Assembly (NCBI RefSeq): GCF_016908525.1
Contig: NZ_JAFBEB010000009.1
Coordinates: forward strand, 1 to 64,000
Direction: 5' to 3'
From: Brevibacillus fulvus
GTDB taxonomy: Bacteria > Bacillota > Bacilli > Brevibacillales > Brevibacillaceae
DNA length: 64,000 bases
The notes under the pieces were generated by a model. The model worked only from the letters and a program-made list of their open reading frames with translations, ran no database searches and was not told the DNA's origin. Of this stretch, positions 51,426-59,549 are shown piece after piece; positions within the stretch are counted from its first letter, which is position 1; each line of letters opens with the position of its first letter. The translations under genes and the position numbers were made by a program.

Positions 51426-52667
51426 TTACTTTCCCGTTGTATCCGGCATCTTGTTCAGCTTCAAATCAAGATAAAGCGAGGTGCGCTGGTTTTGATCATC
51501 CAAGTCAACCTGAATGATTTCTTCAATTCGGCGCAACCGATAATTCAAAGTATTAATATGAATATGCAAGTGTTGTGCCGCTACATTCACTTTTCCTGCG
51601 CTGTCCAGGTACGTTTCCAGCGTTTCCAGCAAGTGCGTCTGATTGTCCTGATCATACGCTGCCAGCGTTTTCAATTGTTCATTAACGTACCCTTCCGCGT
51701 CGCTCCAACTTTTCAATTGGCGCAAAAACCGATAAATGCCCAATTGGTGATACCCTTTAATCTGTCGGGTCTCCTCGAAAAACAACCGTTTCACTTCCAG
51801 GACGTGCAGCGCCTCCCGATAGCTCCTGACAATATCGCTGTATTCACTGTAAATTTTGCCGTACCCCGCCGTCGCCTTGCCGTGCGGCGTATGATCGACC
51901 AGCTTTTCCAGAGAATCATCAAGAAACTGCTCCACCTTGCGCAGCAGCAGCGCGTTCTCTCTTCCCCCTTGCGAATTGAGGCCGATCAGCAAAATCAATT
52001 GCGCTCCGTCCATGACCCAGAGCAATTTGTCCCGCAGCAGGAGCGGATACAAATACTGTTCCAGGCGCGTCTCCTCCGCTTCAATGACGCAAATCAAATA
52101 TTGCGCAGGCAATTCTACCTGCAAGCTTTCCGCTTTTCTTTTGATAAATGACTCGCTGGTGTGGTTGCCGAGCAGCAGTTCCCAAAAAAATTCTTTCCGC
52201 CTCTGTTCTTCCGCTTTCCGTTTTCCTTGGCGCTGGACGAGGCGAGGCACGGCGACCCGGGCAGCCTGCCGCAAAATCTCATCGTCTTTTTCGGTAATGG
52301 GCTGGTTCTCTTCCTGCGCCCAAATATAGCCTAACACATCTGTCCCTTTACGAATGGCGATTGCGACCCGTCTGCCCAAACCGATATCCTCTTTCGGCGG
52401 AATATGTACCGGGTCTTCTTTTGTCAGCAGTTGCTGGAAGACGCCATCTTTCCACAAGCGGGTCAATACTTTTTCCGGCACACGACGTCCCATGATCGTT
52501 GATCGACGTGCCAAATCCGTACTTTCCCCGTGCGAACTATACGCGATTAATTTATGGTCAGCATCCTCGATTGTAATCGGATTTTGGAGCAGATCGCCGA
52601 TTGCGTCAGCCAACTCGTCAATATCAGCATGTTGGAACTGGTCAAAGTAGCCAGGTTGAACGGACAT
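51426..52667 (-). CDS. adeR: PucR family regulator, likely AdeR activator of ald
   Basis: A 413-residue PucR/CdaR-type regulator. An N-terminal GAF-like sensor (about 20-135: DELADAIGDLLQNPITIEDADHKLIAYS and VAIAIRKGTDVLGYIWA) is followed by a CdaR GGDEF-like region and a C-terminal helix-turn-helix (VNVAAQHLHIHINTLNYRLRRIEEI near 372-396). B. subtilis AdeR (YukF) has this architecture, sits beside ald and activates it in response to alanine. The start follows GAGGGTG at about 9 nt. Confidence 0.88.
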   Translation of the reverse strand: MSVQPGYFDQFQHADIDELADAIGDLLQNPITIEDADHKLIAYSSHGESTDLARRSTIMGRRVPEKVLTRLWKDGVFQQLLTKEDPVHIPPKEDIGLGRRVAIAIRKGTDVLGYIWAQEENQPITEKDDEILRQAARVAVPRLVQRQGKRKAEEQRRKEFFWELLLGNHTSESFIKRKAESLQVELPAQYLICVIEAEETRLEQYLYPLLLRDKLLWVMDGAQLILLIGLNSQGGRENALLLRKVEQFLDDSLEKLVDHTPHGKATAGYGKIYSEYSDIVRSYREALHVLEVKRLFFEETRQIKGYHQLGIYRFLRQLKSWSDAEGYVNEQLKTLAAYDQDNQTHLLETLETYLDSAGKVNVAAQHLHIHINTLNYRLRRIEEIIQVDLDDQNQRTSLYLDLKLNKMPDTTGK

Positions 52668-52752
52668 GCTTCACACCCTCTTCGATATTCACCGTCATCT
52701 CATCCAATTATAGCGGATCGGCGGAAACATCGTAAACATGTGGACGAAAGCA

Positions 52753-52799
52753 AGCGAACCCAACTTCCCCGAACATCCGGAGAACAGATTGGGTTCGCT
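52753..52799 (-). terminator. Hairpin downstream of the 52812-53189 gene
   Basis: An 11-bp stem AGCGAACCCAA/TTGGGTTCGCT with a 25-nt loop. The tail on the minus strand is TTGCTTTCG, so termination is probable but not strong. Confidence 0.6.
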
Positions 52800-52811
52800 G
52801 TTCATTTGCTC

Positions 52812-53189
52812 TTATTTGCCAAAACCGATTTTCGCAGACTCGCTGAATTGTTCTGCTTGCGGAGAGGAAGGCTCGGGGTGGATGGTAGTCTCGCCAATTT
52901 CGGGACGCTCTACCTGTGTCACTTCATCGGGAATGTCGACCTCAGGCAGTTCAATCGTTGATTTCTCCAAACGGAAAACCTCCTGTTCTCGCTGCTTACG
53001 CGTATAATTTGCCCGGTTCATCCGTGTCTCATTCACCCGCCTTACCGTCGTCTTCAGCAAACAAGCGCAACATTCCGCAAGCGGATACACCCTTTGATAA
53101 AAACCGGTTTGAAAAATACGCTGAGAATGCTCCCGCTTGACCAACTTGCGACAATATATGCAGTAGACCGTGTCGCTGCAAAGCTCCAT
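52812..53189 (-). CDS. Hypothetical cysteine-rich protein, 125 residues
   Basis: No family recognised. The N-terminal third has cysteines in CSDTVYCIYCRKLVKRE (4, 10 and 13) and ECCACLLK (about 40, 41 and 43), a likely zinc finger. The rest is a basic helix (RMNRANYTRKQREQEV) and a low-complexity acidic/proline tail (PEVDIPDEVTQVERPEIGETT) ending KIGFGK. TTGGAGG lies about 7 nt before the ATG, so translation is likely. It begins 26 nt from the TraG fragment and reads in the same direction, so it may be plasmid- or element-borne. Confidence 0.62.
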   Translation of the reverse strand: MELCSDTVYCIYCRKLVKREHSQRIFQTGFYQRVYPLAECCACLLKTTVRRVNETRMNRANYTRKQREQEVFRLEKSTIELPEVDIPDEVTQVERPEIGETTIHPEPSSPQAEQFSESAKIGFGK

Positions 53190-53215
53190 CGCTTTCCTCC
53201 AACATCATTTTTCCA

Positions 53216-53658
53216 TTACGATATGCGCAGGCAGCTTAAGTTATCCCGGCTCAACGTCCGGACTTCATCTGGAAACATTAGTTTTCTTTGTTGGTAGCTA
53301 TAACTTTCTGTTAGCCCATCTCCATTTATTTTTCCTACTTTGGTACTTCGACTGGCATTTTGGATTTTAATGGTCGTTACACCCAGCAGATTGCTAAGAT
53401 AATCAGCCGATCCTTGTTCGTTTACACCAAGATATACCTGAGTGTCACAATAACTAATGATCTCCTCCCAAGAATCTTTATACCTTTGTTTCATCTGAGG
53501 AATGGACTGAAATACCATCATCGGATAGATCCGCCGCCCCCTCATGGTCGGTAATTTTTCAATCAAGTTAGGAATTCGTCCAAGGTTCCCAATCTCATCA
53601 AGAGCCATGTAAATGGGCGTATGAAGTTGATGCCCATATAAGAGGAATGCAAAGATTT
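53216..53658 (-). pseudogene. Fragment of a VirD4/TraG type IV coupling protein
   Basis: The reading frame gives TPIYMALDEIGNLGRIPNL, the Walker B region of TraG/VirD4 ATPases, then FQSIPQMKQRYKDSWEEIISYCDTQVYLGVNE and DYLSNLLGVTT. A full coupling protein has 500 or more residues with an N-terminal membrane part and a Walker A; only about 140 residues remain. The frame is open on its left end into the DUF5412 gene and closes at a stop within 20 residues of the conserved part. Remnant of a conjugative plasmid or element. Confidence 0.82.
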
Positions 53659-54018
53659 TTAAAAATCCGATCTAAAATCGTAATATTCACTGAGGATATC
53701 AATTTTTTTGCCAGCGATTTCAATGGTTTTGTTATCAATCCACTTTAAACTGTCGATTTTATCGCCACTTATCCAAAAGACTTTTCGTCTTTCATTACCA
53801 TATTCAATTTCTCCAATGTAAGTATAGTCGGATCTTAACAATACCCCCCCCATTAAATAAGTTTTTAATCTATATTTTCCGTCAGGTGATACACTTTCTG
53901 ATACAACCTGAAGTTTTTTAGTATCAATACTTTCTAAACTAGGATAAAAGTTTACCTTTATAAAAATTACTATGGCAACCAAAACGGTTAATCCGATTAA
54001 CTTGGAAATCAACTTCAT
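53659..54018 (-). CDS. DUF5412 family membrane-anchored protein
   Basis: 119 residues: one N-terminal transmembrane helix (about 8-24) and a small extracytoplasmic domain (YRLKTYLMGGVLLRSDYTYIGEIEYGNERRKVFWISGDKIDSLKWIDNKTIEIAGKKIDI). The domain matches DUF5412 in length and in the closing strand SLKWIDNKTIEI. The function is unknown. The start is the ATG at 54018 behind AGGAGGG. Codon use is visibly AT-rich compared with genes on either side, consistent with recent transfer. Confidence 0.78.
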   Translation of the reverse strand: MKLISKLIGLTVLVAIVIFIKVNFYPSLESIDTKKLQVVSESVSPDGKYRLKTYLMGGVLLRSDYTYIGEIEYGNERRKVFWISGDKIDSLKWIDNKTIEIAGKKIDILSEYYDFRSDF

Positions 54019-54165
54019 TGTATCCCTCCTAACTATCAATATACATATGGATTTACATTTAAAAAAAATTACTTTTTTTACCATAAACTAAGAAGGAAAA
54101 TAGCGAACCGTGTCAAATGTATATTTTTGTAAGAATTTAAAAACTTTTGAAATGTTGAGATTTAA

Positions 54166-54612
54166 TTGGCAAAGTTCAAAATCTTTAATGTTGTTGCTGG
54201 ATTAACCATTGCAACCAGTCTTGTCTCAGGTTACGGAATTGCAAACGCGAACACGTCTTATTTTGTTGCTGCTGCTCAACAAGAAACAACTTTAAAAGGG
54301 AAAGCAGGGATTCAACTAATTGCCCCTATTAGTAAAGAGGATCGAAAACTTCACGCAGATGTAATCGCTAAACTGGATGGACAGAACGGTTGGCGCCTAA
54401 CTGACAGAGGACTTGAGAAGTTTTATCCAGCAAGAACAGGGACGGTTGAAATCAATGGTGAAAAAATTGATGTTAATTCCGATGGTACTTTTGAAGTAAA
54501 AGGAATTAAGGAAAAAGAATTAAAGGGTACATTTAAAAGAAAAGACTATACAGCACAAAAGAGTATTAAGCTGAAAGATGGTACTCAAAATGATCTGGAA
54601 TTGTTTTGCTAG
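54166..54612 (+). CDS. Putative secreted protein, TTG start
   Basis: About 148 residues. The N-terminus KFKIFNVVAGLTIATSLVSG followed by IANANTSYF looks like a cleavable signal peptide. The mature part has no recognised domain and holds a short beta-rich repeat (GTVEINGEKIDVNSDGTFEVKGI). The start is TTG directly after an in-frame TAA and has only a weak ribosome binding site. The sequence is AT-rich and may be the remains of a longer gene, since the end (NDLELFC) is abrupt. It reads toward the YtkA-like gene 40 nt downstream. Confidence 0.5.
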   Translation: MAKFKIFNVVAGLTIATSLVSGYGIANANTSYFVAAAQQETTLKGKAGIQLIAPISKEDRKLHADVIAKLDGQNGWRLTDRGLEKFYPARTGTVEINGEKIDVNSDGTFEVKGIKEKELKGTFKRKDYTAQKSIKLKDGTQNDLELFC

Positions 54613-54652
54613 AATCCTATCATTATCCTGAAGCTTGGCAATAAGGAATTTT

Positions 54653-55123
54653 ATGACACGTCAAATGAAATATAGAGTTATCTCAATACTATTGTTAATC
54701 TGCTTCACTTCTGTGTTAGTAGCTTGCTCTCCAAAAGAGGGAGGTAATACTAATGTAGGCGAAAGAAAGGTTTCGGCACAGGAGGAACACCACCATGAAA
54801 CCGAACATGAAGTTGAGCAAAGTTCTGTGATCATTCATCTCTCTAGTGAGATTCCCAAGATTGTAAGTGGTCAGGAGACGGTATTTAACACCCATATAAT
54901 GCAGTCCGATTTACCACTAACAAATGCAAAAGTTCGCTTTGAGATATGGAAGGAAGGAGAAGAAAAACATTCCTTTCATGAAGCAACCGAAACGGGAGAT
55001 GGAAACTACAAACTAGCTTACAGATTTGAACAACCACAACTGCATCACTTGATTGTTCATGTTGAGAAAAATTCTCTTCATGGTCACAAAAAGTTTAAGA
55101 TAAACGTCCGTAATCAACCTTAA
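54653..55123 (+). CDS. YtkA/FixH-like lipoprotein
   Basis: About 156 residues. A lipobox (SVLVAC) near 18-23 follows a hydrophobic segment, so the protein is lipidated and faces outside. A His-rich linker (EEHHHETEHEVEQ) precedes a YtkA-like beta sandwich: VSGQETVFNTHIMQSDLPLTNAKVRFEIWKEGEEKHSFHEATETGDGNYKLAYRFEQP, ending in HLIVHVEK. YtkA-like proteins occur in copper or oxidase contexts; the His run suggests metal binding. The start is the ATG at 54653 behind AAGGA. AT-rich codon use. Confidence 0.78.
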   Translation: MTRQMKYRVISILLLICFTSVLVACSPKEGGNTNVGERKVSAQEEHHHETEHEVEQSSVIIHLSSEIPKIVSGQETVFNTHIMQSDLPLTNAKVRFEIWKEGEEKHSFHEATETGDGNYKLAYRFEQPQLHHLIVHVEKNSLHGHKKFKINVRNQP

Positions 55124-55171
55124 CAAAGAGGCGCTCAGAAAGCGTGGTTTGCTTTCCGAGCGCCTCTTGTT
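55122..55171 (+). terminator. Long hairpin after the YtkA-like gene
   Basis: AGAGGCGCTC/GAGCGCCTCT plus flanking AACA/TGTT and an inner GAAAGC/GCTTTC form a 17-bp interrupted stem. The tail is short in T. Confidence 0.65.
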
Positions 55172-55262
55172 ATCGATGGCTTCCCTGCCCTGACCCCCAG
55201 CGGCAGCTACCGGCTGCCGTAACGCCTAAATCAATTGATCCCCCAGGGATAATTTCATATTT

Positions 55263-55763
55263 TTACGACCAGGATTCAATATCATCATCGTCAATCTCAA
55301 AGATCGCTTCTGAATCAGATGAATCGGCATCCTCTTCCTTTTTCGGGATCGTAACCTGATCAACCTCATCCGCAACCGGTTTTTCCATACTCCCTTTTTC
55401 ATGATGCGGTGATTCGATTTCTTTTCCGGAAGAAGCAACCTCCCCTACCCCTTCTGTCGCATTAAGGATAGGCTGCTGCTGTCGAATCTGAGGAGCCGGA
55501 ATCTGCTCAATTAGTGGCATTACCGAATTGCTGGCTACCAACTCCGTAACAGGAAAATCAAAATTACGTTTGGCTGGAATGATCAATTGCAAATCAACCA
55601 CACCACCGCGCCGGATAATTTCCTGTTCGATTAGATAGCGAAACGAATCGGCAAGATTACTCTGTATATTGATCCACTCCATAACGGCAGGGTGTTCGTC
55701 CACTCTTGTTTTGAAGGAAACTCCCTTACCAGGGATTTTTTCCGTCTTTTTTCCTTTTGACAC
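55263..55763 (-). CDS. ParR-like plasmid partition protein with acidic tail
   Basis: 166 residues. The N-terminal 65 residues (GVSFKTRVDEHPAVMEWINIQSNLADSFRYLIEQEIIRRG) look like the DNA-binding part of ParR-like adaptors of type II plasmid partition, and VVDLQLIIPAKR follows. The rest is a Pro/Gln-rich linker and a strongly acidic tail (EEDADSSDSE, DDDDIESW). The start is GTG behind AGGGGGTG. It sits directly downstream of an actin-like ATPase remnant, the normal parM-parR order. Assignment is by pattern and neighbour only. Confidence 0.6.
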   Translation of the reverse strand: MSKGKKTEKIPGKGVSFKTRVDEHPAVMEWINIQSNLADSFRYLIEQEIIRRGGVVDLQLIIPAKRNFDFPVTELVASNSVMPLIEQIPAPQIRQQQPILNATEGVGEVASSGKEIESPHHEKGSMEKPVADEVDQVTIPKKEEDADSSDSEAIFEIDDDDIESWS

Positions 55764-55797
55764 TCGATCACCCCCTACCCTTTTTCCACCGATTTAA

Positions 55798-56074
55798 TTA
55801 AACAGCTTGTTTTGCTTTTGCCTTCAACGCACTAAATATTTTGCTAACGGTAAAGATGTAAAGTCATTAAGATACTCCCCCCACCATACACACAAATCAC
55901 ATCGATTTCATTCCGTGTCTTAGTTAGTTGGGTCCGAACATTACGAACGATCTGTTTAGCTTGGGCCAATAAAGGCTGTTGCAGGGTTTTTAATGCACGT
56001 TCATGATACTTATGGGTCGGCTTTTTAATCACATCACTAAAGAATTGACGTGGGGAATCCGGCAAATGAATCAA
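55798..56074 (-). pseudogene. Fragment of an actin-like (ParM-type) partition ATPase
   Basis: The readable part gives EIDVICVYGGGSIL, the glycine-rich nucleotide-binding motif near the end of ParM/actin-like ATPases, preceded by a long helix (ALKTLQQPLLAQAKQIVRNVRTQL). The frame then ends early (HLYR, stop). A second frame continues to a lysine-rich end (SALKAKAKQAV) at 55798, suggesting a frameshift or small deletion. The N-terminal two thirds of the ATPase are missing. Lies 35 nt upstream of the ParR-like gene. Confidence 0.55.
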
Positions 56075-56241
56075 CCGATTATAGCCCTAGAATGACGATT
56101 GCGACACAACTCGACGTTTTTTGTCCTTCCTCCGTTTCCGGAGAGCCCCGGGCATTTTCTGCTGAAGTTTGGACATACTTGTAGGGGCAAAGCAGTCTGC
56201 TGCTGCCTTGCAAATTGGATCATATTAGGAGGAGACGCCCT

Positions 56242-56616
56242 ATGTATAGAAGCTCTGTCCATGATATGGCTCAGGCACATCATCAACAGGCTCAATTCCA
56301 TCAATTTCACGCAGACGCACATCAGCAACAAGCCCAATTCCACCGTCAGCAAGCCGATATGCACAGGCAGCAAGCATTGTCTTATGGCCCCAACGCAGCT
56401 TTTAACCAAAATTACAGCAGCCGTCAGACAGCCTATGCCGATCAGGTATCGCCAGTCGCTCTCGTCTTCCACGGGCAAGTTACTCCTCAAGCGCTTGCGT
56501 CATTACAACAATTCCATAATCCTTACGCATTGCAAAATCCCGGAGCGAACCTTGCTCCCCACGCAGCCCACGCTGTAGACAACCGCTCTGCTTTGAATCT
56601 GGGACATCGTTTTTGA
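56242..56616 (+). CDS. His/Gln-rich repeat protein, 124 residues
   Basis: The N-terminal half is built from repeated units of about seven residues with His and Gln: AHHQQAQFHQFHADAH, then QQQAQFHRQQADMHR. The pattern favours an amphipathic helix or coiled coil with many His. The second half (SYGPNAAFNQNYSSRQT to LNLGHRF) is low in charge. A very strong ribosome binding site (AGGAGGAG, 7 nt) supports translation. The protein has no signal peptide and no cysteine. It resembles small His/Gln-rich coat or spore proteins in composition only. A hairpin terminator follows directly. The 56075-56241 stretch before it holds no gene I can support. Confidence 0.68.
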   Translation: MYRSSVHDMAQAHHQQAQFHQFHADAHQQQAQFHRQQADMHRQQALSYGPNAAFNQNYSSRQTAYADQVSPVALVFHGQVTPQALASLQQFHNPYALQNPGANLAPHAAHAVDNRSALNLGHRF

Positions 56617-56621
56617 GTTAT

Positions 56622-56647
56622 CCCCCACGCATACAGCGTGGGGTTTT
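56622..56647 (+). terminator. Terminator of the His/Gln-rich gene
   Basis: CCCCACGC/GCGTGGGG stem (56623-56630, 56636-56643) followed by TTTTGTATTTT. Confidence 0.85.
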
Positions 56648-56676
56648 GTATTTTCCAGCGAGTGTTAGCAGGAGTT

Positions 56677-56705
56677 TCGACAACTCGTGCAGAATTTGTC
56701 ATACT
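56677..56705 (+). promoter_or_regulatory. Candidate promoter of the med-kinase pair
   Basis: TCGACA (56677-56682), 17-nt spacer, CATACT (56700-56705); the start would lie about 22 nt before the ATG at 56734. Confidence 0.55.
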
Positions 56706-56733
56706 CACTCCATGCCAACCCGAGGGGGATTTT

Positions 56734-57720
56734 ATGACGAATTGGAACAAACCTTTCCCCGTGTTATTCGTCACCATAATCTTGCTTTTGCTACTGGCAA
56801 TTACTGCGCAATTTATCAATAACTTACAACAAATTAACCTGATTTCCGCGCCCCAACCGCCCCGGCCTAAAGTGGCTCTGTTACTGGAAGGACCAACTTA
56901 TGACCAAAGCTGGAACAGCAGCGCGTGGGTCAGCATGAACCGGTTGAAGCAAAAATACAACTTTCGGCTGGATATTAAAAGAAATTTGACCGCGGAACTG
57001 ATTGAGCCAGTGACCCGCGCTTATGCCGAGCAAAACTACCAATTGATTATTGGCCATGGCCGTATTTTTTCAGATGCTTTTGCGAAGGTCGCCCCACACT
57101 ATGCCAATACCCGCTTTGTGACGATTAACGGAAATCCCTTGCATGCCAATCAAACCGCTATTTCCAGCGATGTGGTCAAACAAAATTATTTCGTTGGCAA
57201 ATTGGCGGCGATGATGAGCAAAAGCCATAAAGTGGGTTATATCGCGGTAAACAATGCCGCGGAAAAGCGCCAGGCCCTCTCTTTTGTGAATGGCGCAGCC
57301 GCGGAGCACGCTTCGACCATCATCAAACAGGTCGACACCTATTCCGATACGGACTCGGCAATCGCGGCGACCCACGCATTGTACAATGAAGGCGCAGACG
57401 TGATATATACCACAGGCGACAGCTTTAACCTGGCCGTTATTACCGAAGCGCAAAAATTGAACATTTATGTGATCGGCTACATTTCCAACCAGCGGTTTAT
57501 CGCTCCCGATCATGTGATTACCTCGGTAATTGAAGACATCGATAAAATGTACGACAAAATGTTTGAACAATATTTCAACGGTACTCTTCCTTCGGGCAAA
57601 GTTACGTACGGGATCGAATCAGGCGTCAATTATTTCAGCCCGTATGGCACAATGGTCCCGGCCAGCGTGAGGGAAGCGATTGAACAAGAGATCAAACAGC
57701 TCGGTGACGTTACACGTTAA
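56734..57720 (+). CDS. BMP domain protein, Med-like
   Basis: 328 residues: one N-terminal membrane helix (about 10-28) and a BMP-type periplasmic-binding fold outside (VALLLEGPTYDQSWNSSAWVSMNRLKQKY; LIIGHGRIFSDAFAKVAPHYANTRFVTINGN; KVGYIAVNNAAEKRQALSFVNGA; GADVIYTTGDSFNLAVITEAQKLNIYVIGYISNQ). This is the architecture and size of B. subtilis Med, a membrane-linked regulator of ComK and sporulation timing. No comZ follows; instead a sensor kinase starts 15 nt downstream, so this protein may be its ligand-binding partner. The start is the ATG at 56734 behind GAGGGGG. Confidence 0.82.
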   Translation: MTNWNKPFPVLFVTIILLLLLAITAQFINNLQQINLISAPQPPRPKVALLLEGPTYDQSWNSSAWVSMNRLKQKYNFRLDIKRNLTAELIEPVTRAYAEQNYQLIIGHGRIFSDAFAKVAPHYANTRFVTINGNPLHANQTAISSDVVKQNYFVGKLAAMMSKSHKVGYIAVNNAAEKRQALSFVNGAAAEHASTIIKQVDTYSDTDSAIAATHALYNEGADVIYTTGDSFNLAVITEAQKLNIYVIGYISNQRFIAPDHVITSVIEDIDKMYDKMFEQYFNGTLPSGKVTYGIESGVNYFSPYGTMVPASVREAIEQEIKQLGDVTR

Positions 57721-57734
57721 GCGGAGGGAACAAC

Positions 57735-59549
57735 ATGTTACTGTTTCGTTCTTTAGGTTTCCAACAAAAAATATGGCTCAGTTACTTGATCATGACGCTG
57801 TTAATCGGCTTGATTGCCTTTTTATTCAGCTACCAAATGACCACACTCATTTCCCAAGAAACGCATTTGACACGGGAACTGATCCCGCAAGTCAAATCGA
57901 TGATCCGGGTGAAAAACCAGATCTATACGAAAACCTACGCGTTAAAAATGTATACCGTTACGCGACAGTCGCAATATTTGCAAGAGTATCACCAAACCTT
58001 AATCAACAAGCCGGATTTGGAGGTGTTGCCGAAGACAGACGACAACACCGCGCTGGTCCAGGTAATGAATCTGATTGAGGATCTGGATGTTGTCTTTTTG
58101 AATAAAATCAATCCCTTGCTTAAAGTAAACAATGTAACAGCGGTAACGTATGTGCTGGAACATGATCTTCAGCCCCTGCTCGATCTGTTGGAAAATACGC
58201 TGACTCATTCGCTGAATACATTGGACGAACAGACTGAATCGGAGTTTGCCAAAACCAACAAAGTGATGAAAATGGTGTTGATTGTCACTTACTCCATTTC
58301 TGCACTTTTCCTGTTTTTCGGTTTGTTGTTTGCTTTTTACTTTCGCAAGGAATTGCTGCATCCGATTGAGTCGCTGATCGGACAAATTCGCCAGATCTCG
58401 CAGGGCGCATTTGGCAAGCAGGTGGTCTATCAGACCAATGACGAATTTTCAGAGTTGGCCCGCGAATTTAATAAAATGTCTGCCAGCATCGCGCAGTTGT
58501 TTCAACAAAGCCAGCAACAACAATTGGTCCTGGAGGACGAAAAGCTTTTTCGCGAACAAATCCTCGATTCCTTGCCGATCGGTGTGATCACGCGGCAGTC
58601 GCTGACAAGCGAAGTTCATATTAACGAAAAAGCCAAGGAACTGGTCATGCTCGATCAAGATTTTTTCCCTGTTTTACCTGACGGTACCCCTTGGGATATT
58701 TCGTCGGAGAATCCCTGGTTTGTGAATCGGAGAATGACTTTGCTCAAACAGGATGGCAGTTCTTTTTTAGGCCTCGTTTCGTTTGTTCCCTTGTTGAATC
58801 AGCAACGCAGCGAATCCGGATGGGTCGTGGTGCTGGCCGACATAACGGAACAAATCAAAATCCAGGAATTCATGCATCAATCGGAAAAGCTGGCCCTTGT
58901 CGGGCAGTTGGCCGCCGGAGCCGCGCATGAGATTCGCAATCCGCTGGCCGTCATTTATGGCTTTATCCAGTTAATGCAGAAGGGGCTTCCGGCAGAAAAG
59001 GCCAATGAGTACCATCTCTCTCTCGTTTTGCAAGAAATCGAACGGGTCAACCAAATTGTCACGGAAATGCTGCTGCTGGCCAAACCTTCTCGGCCCAACT
59101 ATCGCGAGGTAAAGCTGGCGGAAATCCTCTCGTCCATCTTACCGTTGATGCAGGCGGAGGCAAGATTTCGCGGTGTGGAAATTTTGAACCGGTCTGCACC
59201 GGACATCACGCTGCATGTCGATGTGGAACAATTGAAGCAAATTTTGCTGAATTTGATGAAAAACGGGATAGAAGCGATGCAAAACGGCGGGAAATTGACC
59301 ATCGAGAGCCAGCAGCTTGAGGGTCACGTTGAAATCACAATCCGGGATACAGGGGAAGGCATCCCGGCTGAATTTCTCAACCGAATTTTCGAGCCATTCT
59401 TTTCCTTGAAGGAAGATGGCACCGGTCTCGGCTTGCCGGTCACCATCCAGATGGTGAGAAATCATGGGGGCGAGCTGAGCGTCAAGAGTGAGCCGGGTCG
59501 AGGCTCGGAACTTACCATCCATCTTCCGATAAAGCCTGTCCGTGATTAA
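57735..59549 (+). CDS. Sensor histidine kinase (sporulation-kinase-like)
   Basis: 604 residues. TM1 about 13-33, an extracytoplasmic helical domain (40-175), TM2 about 181-203, HAMP (204-256), a PAS-like domain (275-375), HisKA with His398 in AAHEIRNPLAVIYGF, and an HATPase with N box LKQILLNLMKNGIEAM, G1 DTGEGIP and G2 GTGLGLPV. The HEIRNPL and G boxes match the KinA-E phosphorelay kinases. No response regulator is adjacent, typical of orphan sporulation kinases that feed Spo0F. It lies 15 nt after the Med-like gene and overlaps the convergent hydrolase by 4 nt. Confidence 0.9.
   Translation: MLLFRSLGFQQKIWLSYLIMTLLIGLIAFLFSYQMTTLISQETHLTRELIPQVKSMIRVKNQIYTKTYALKMYTVTRQSQYLQEYHQTLINKPDLEVLPKTDDNTALVQVMNLIEDLDVVFLNKINPLLKVNNVTAVTYVLEHDLQPLLDLLENTLTHSLNTLDEQTESEFAKTNKVMKMVLIVTYSISALFLFFGLLFAFYFRKELLHPIESLIGQIRQISQGAFGKQVVYQTNDEFSELAREFNKMSASIAQLFQQSQQQQLVLEDEKLFREQILDSLPIGVITRQSLTSEVHINEKAKELVMLDQDFFPVLPDGTPWDISSENPWFVNRRMTLLKQDGSSFLGLVSFVPLLNQQRSESGWVVVLADITEQIKIQEFMHQSEKLALVGQLAAGAAHEIRNPLAVIYGFIQLMQKGLPAEKANEYHLSLVLQEIERVNQIVTEMLLLAKPSRPNYREVKLAEILSSILPLMQAEARFRGVEILNRSAPDITLHVDVEQLKQILLNLMKNGIEAMQNGGKLTIESQQLEGHVEITIRDTGEGIPAEFLNRIFEPFFSLKEDGTGLGLPVTIQMVRNHGGELSVKSEPGRGSELTIHLPIKPVRD

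Noticed and set aside
56071-56490. Minus-strand ORF opposite the His/Gln-rich gene
   Set aside because: No ribosome binding site, and the composition mirrors the repeats on the other strand.
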